From Paractinoplanes maris (GTDB taxonomy: Bacteria > Actinomycetota > Actinomycetes > Mycobacteriales > Micromonosporaceae), in NCBI RefSeq assembly GCF_023544465.1, contig NZ_JALPVL010000004.1, positions 434,001-498,000 of the forward strand: a DNA stretch of 64,000 nt. The letters are read 5' to 3'. How positions within the stretch are numbered: the stretch's first letter is position 1; every line of letters starts with the position of its first letter. Both the position numbers and the translations under genes were made by a program. Of the stretch, positions 63,588-64,000 are shown piece by piece. A model generated the notes under the pieces. It had not been told where the DNA came from and did not search any database. It saw only the letters and a list, made by a program, of their open reading frames with translations.

Positions 63588-64000
63588 GTGAAAGTTTCTG
63601 CTGTCTCCGTGCGCCGTTCGAAGGTCGACGTGGACCGTGACCGCGCCGGCGAGCTGATCATGGATTTCGCCGCGATGGCGGCCGGCCCGGCTCGGGACGC
63701 GCTCCGGGGCCAGGTCATCGAGGCCTGGGTGCCGCTGGCCCAGCACCTGTCGCGCCGATACACCGGCCGCGGCGAGCCCACCGACGACCTGGTGCAGGTC
63801 GCGCTGGTCGGTCTGATCAAGGCAGTCGACCGCTACGACGCCGGCCACGGTGTCGACTTCGCCGGCTTCGCCGTTCCTACCATTTTGGGTGAGCTCAAGC
63901 GTCACTTCCGCGACCGCGCGTGGGCTATCCGGGTCCCGCGCCGGCTGCAGGAGCTGCGGATGGCCATCACCTCGGCCAACCAGACGCTCAGCCACACGCT
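63588..64000 (+). CDS. SigB/SigF-type RNA polymerase sigma factor (cut by window end)
   Basis: The first 137 residues are present, from GTG 63588 with GGGAG upstream. Sigma region 2 reads VIEAWVPLAQHLSRRYTGRGEPTDDLVQVALVGLIKAVDRYDAGHGVDFAGFAVPTILGELKRHFRDRAWAIRVPRRLQELRMAI, the signature of the sporulation/stress SigF-SigB-SigG branch (region 2.4 VPTILGELKRHFRD...VRVPRR). Regions 3 and 4 lie beyond the window. It probably works with the divergent SpoIIE phosphatase in stress or development. Upstream GGGATA (about 63539) could be part of a SigF-like -10. Confidence 0.92.
   Translation, partial: MKVSAVSVRRSKVDVDRDRAGELIMDFAAMAAGPARDALRGQVIEAWVPLAQHLSRRYTGRGEPTDDLVQVALVGLIKAVDRYDAGHGVDFAGFAVPTILGELKRHFRDRAWAIRVPRRLQELRMAITSANQTLSHT

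Overview
The window is very GC-rich, densely packed DNA from a filamentous-type actinobacterium. Pointers are a SARP/AfsR-type regulator, F420-dependent LLM and PPOX-class oxidoreductases, an ECF41 (SigJ-type) sigma factor, glucosyl-3-phosphoglycerate synthase, a SpoIIE phosphatase beside a SigB/SigF-type sigma factor, many GTG starts and many ATGA/GTGA gene overlaps. A Micromonosporaceae member such as Actinoplanes would fit, but that is inference. No rRNA, tRNA, CRISPR array, transposase or prophage gene was recognised. No stretch above 300 bases lacks a gene.

Layout. 1-6.4 kb: the 3' part of a zinc alcohol/formaldehyde dehydrogenase with a small partner, two secreted serine-hydrolase/polysaccharide-degrading blocks (GH64 and GH43 under look-alike promoters) and a lipoprotein. 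6.5-14.7 kb: an AfsR-type regulator, an orphan antitoxin with a PIN toxin scar, a NarL-type two-component system, a DUF1707 protein, a YdjM-like membrane hydrolase and a rifampin-monooxygenase-like flavoprotein behind a possible leader peptide. 14.9-27 kb: a large multi-sensor kinase, a GH63-like hydrolase, a regulator/membrane pair, F420 enzymes, an ECF41 sigma/oxidoreductase operon and an ABC exporter.

27-38 kb: an SCO7613-like membrane protein, then a run of a GGDEF-EAL protein, an alpha-oxoamine synthase, an MFS exporter and a SnoaL-like protein, followed by a macrolide-type glycosyltransferase divergent from its probable TetR repressor. This stretch is rich in in-frame minisatellites (18- and 27-bp units). 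38-52.5 kb: a second NarL/DesK pair, an alpha/beta hydrolase, a fused anthranilate synthase with a clear Trp-codon attenuator, a receiver plus CHASE3 kinase pair, a sugar-dehydrogenase pair divergent from gpgS-GT4, a class-A beta-lactamase-like protein and a secreted phospholipase A2.

52.5-61.7 kb is the most interesting region. It holds a translationally coupled minus-strand operon (zinc-ribbon/vWA-like protein, GTPase, GTPase-associated GAP1-like protein, Hsp70/actin-like protein, small membrane protein) divergent from an atypical membrane-anchored protein kinase and a TPR/transmembrane protein. It resembles the GTPase-centred NTP-dependent conflict or signalling systems predicted in multicellular bacteria. 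The window closes with a GNAT acetyltransferase, a PAS-SpoIIE phosphatase and the start of a SigB/SigF-type sigma factor.
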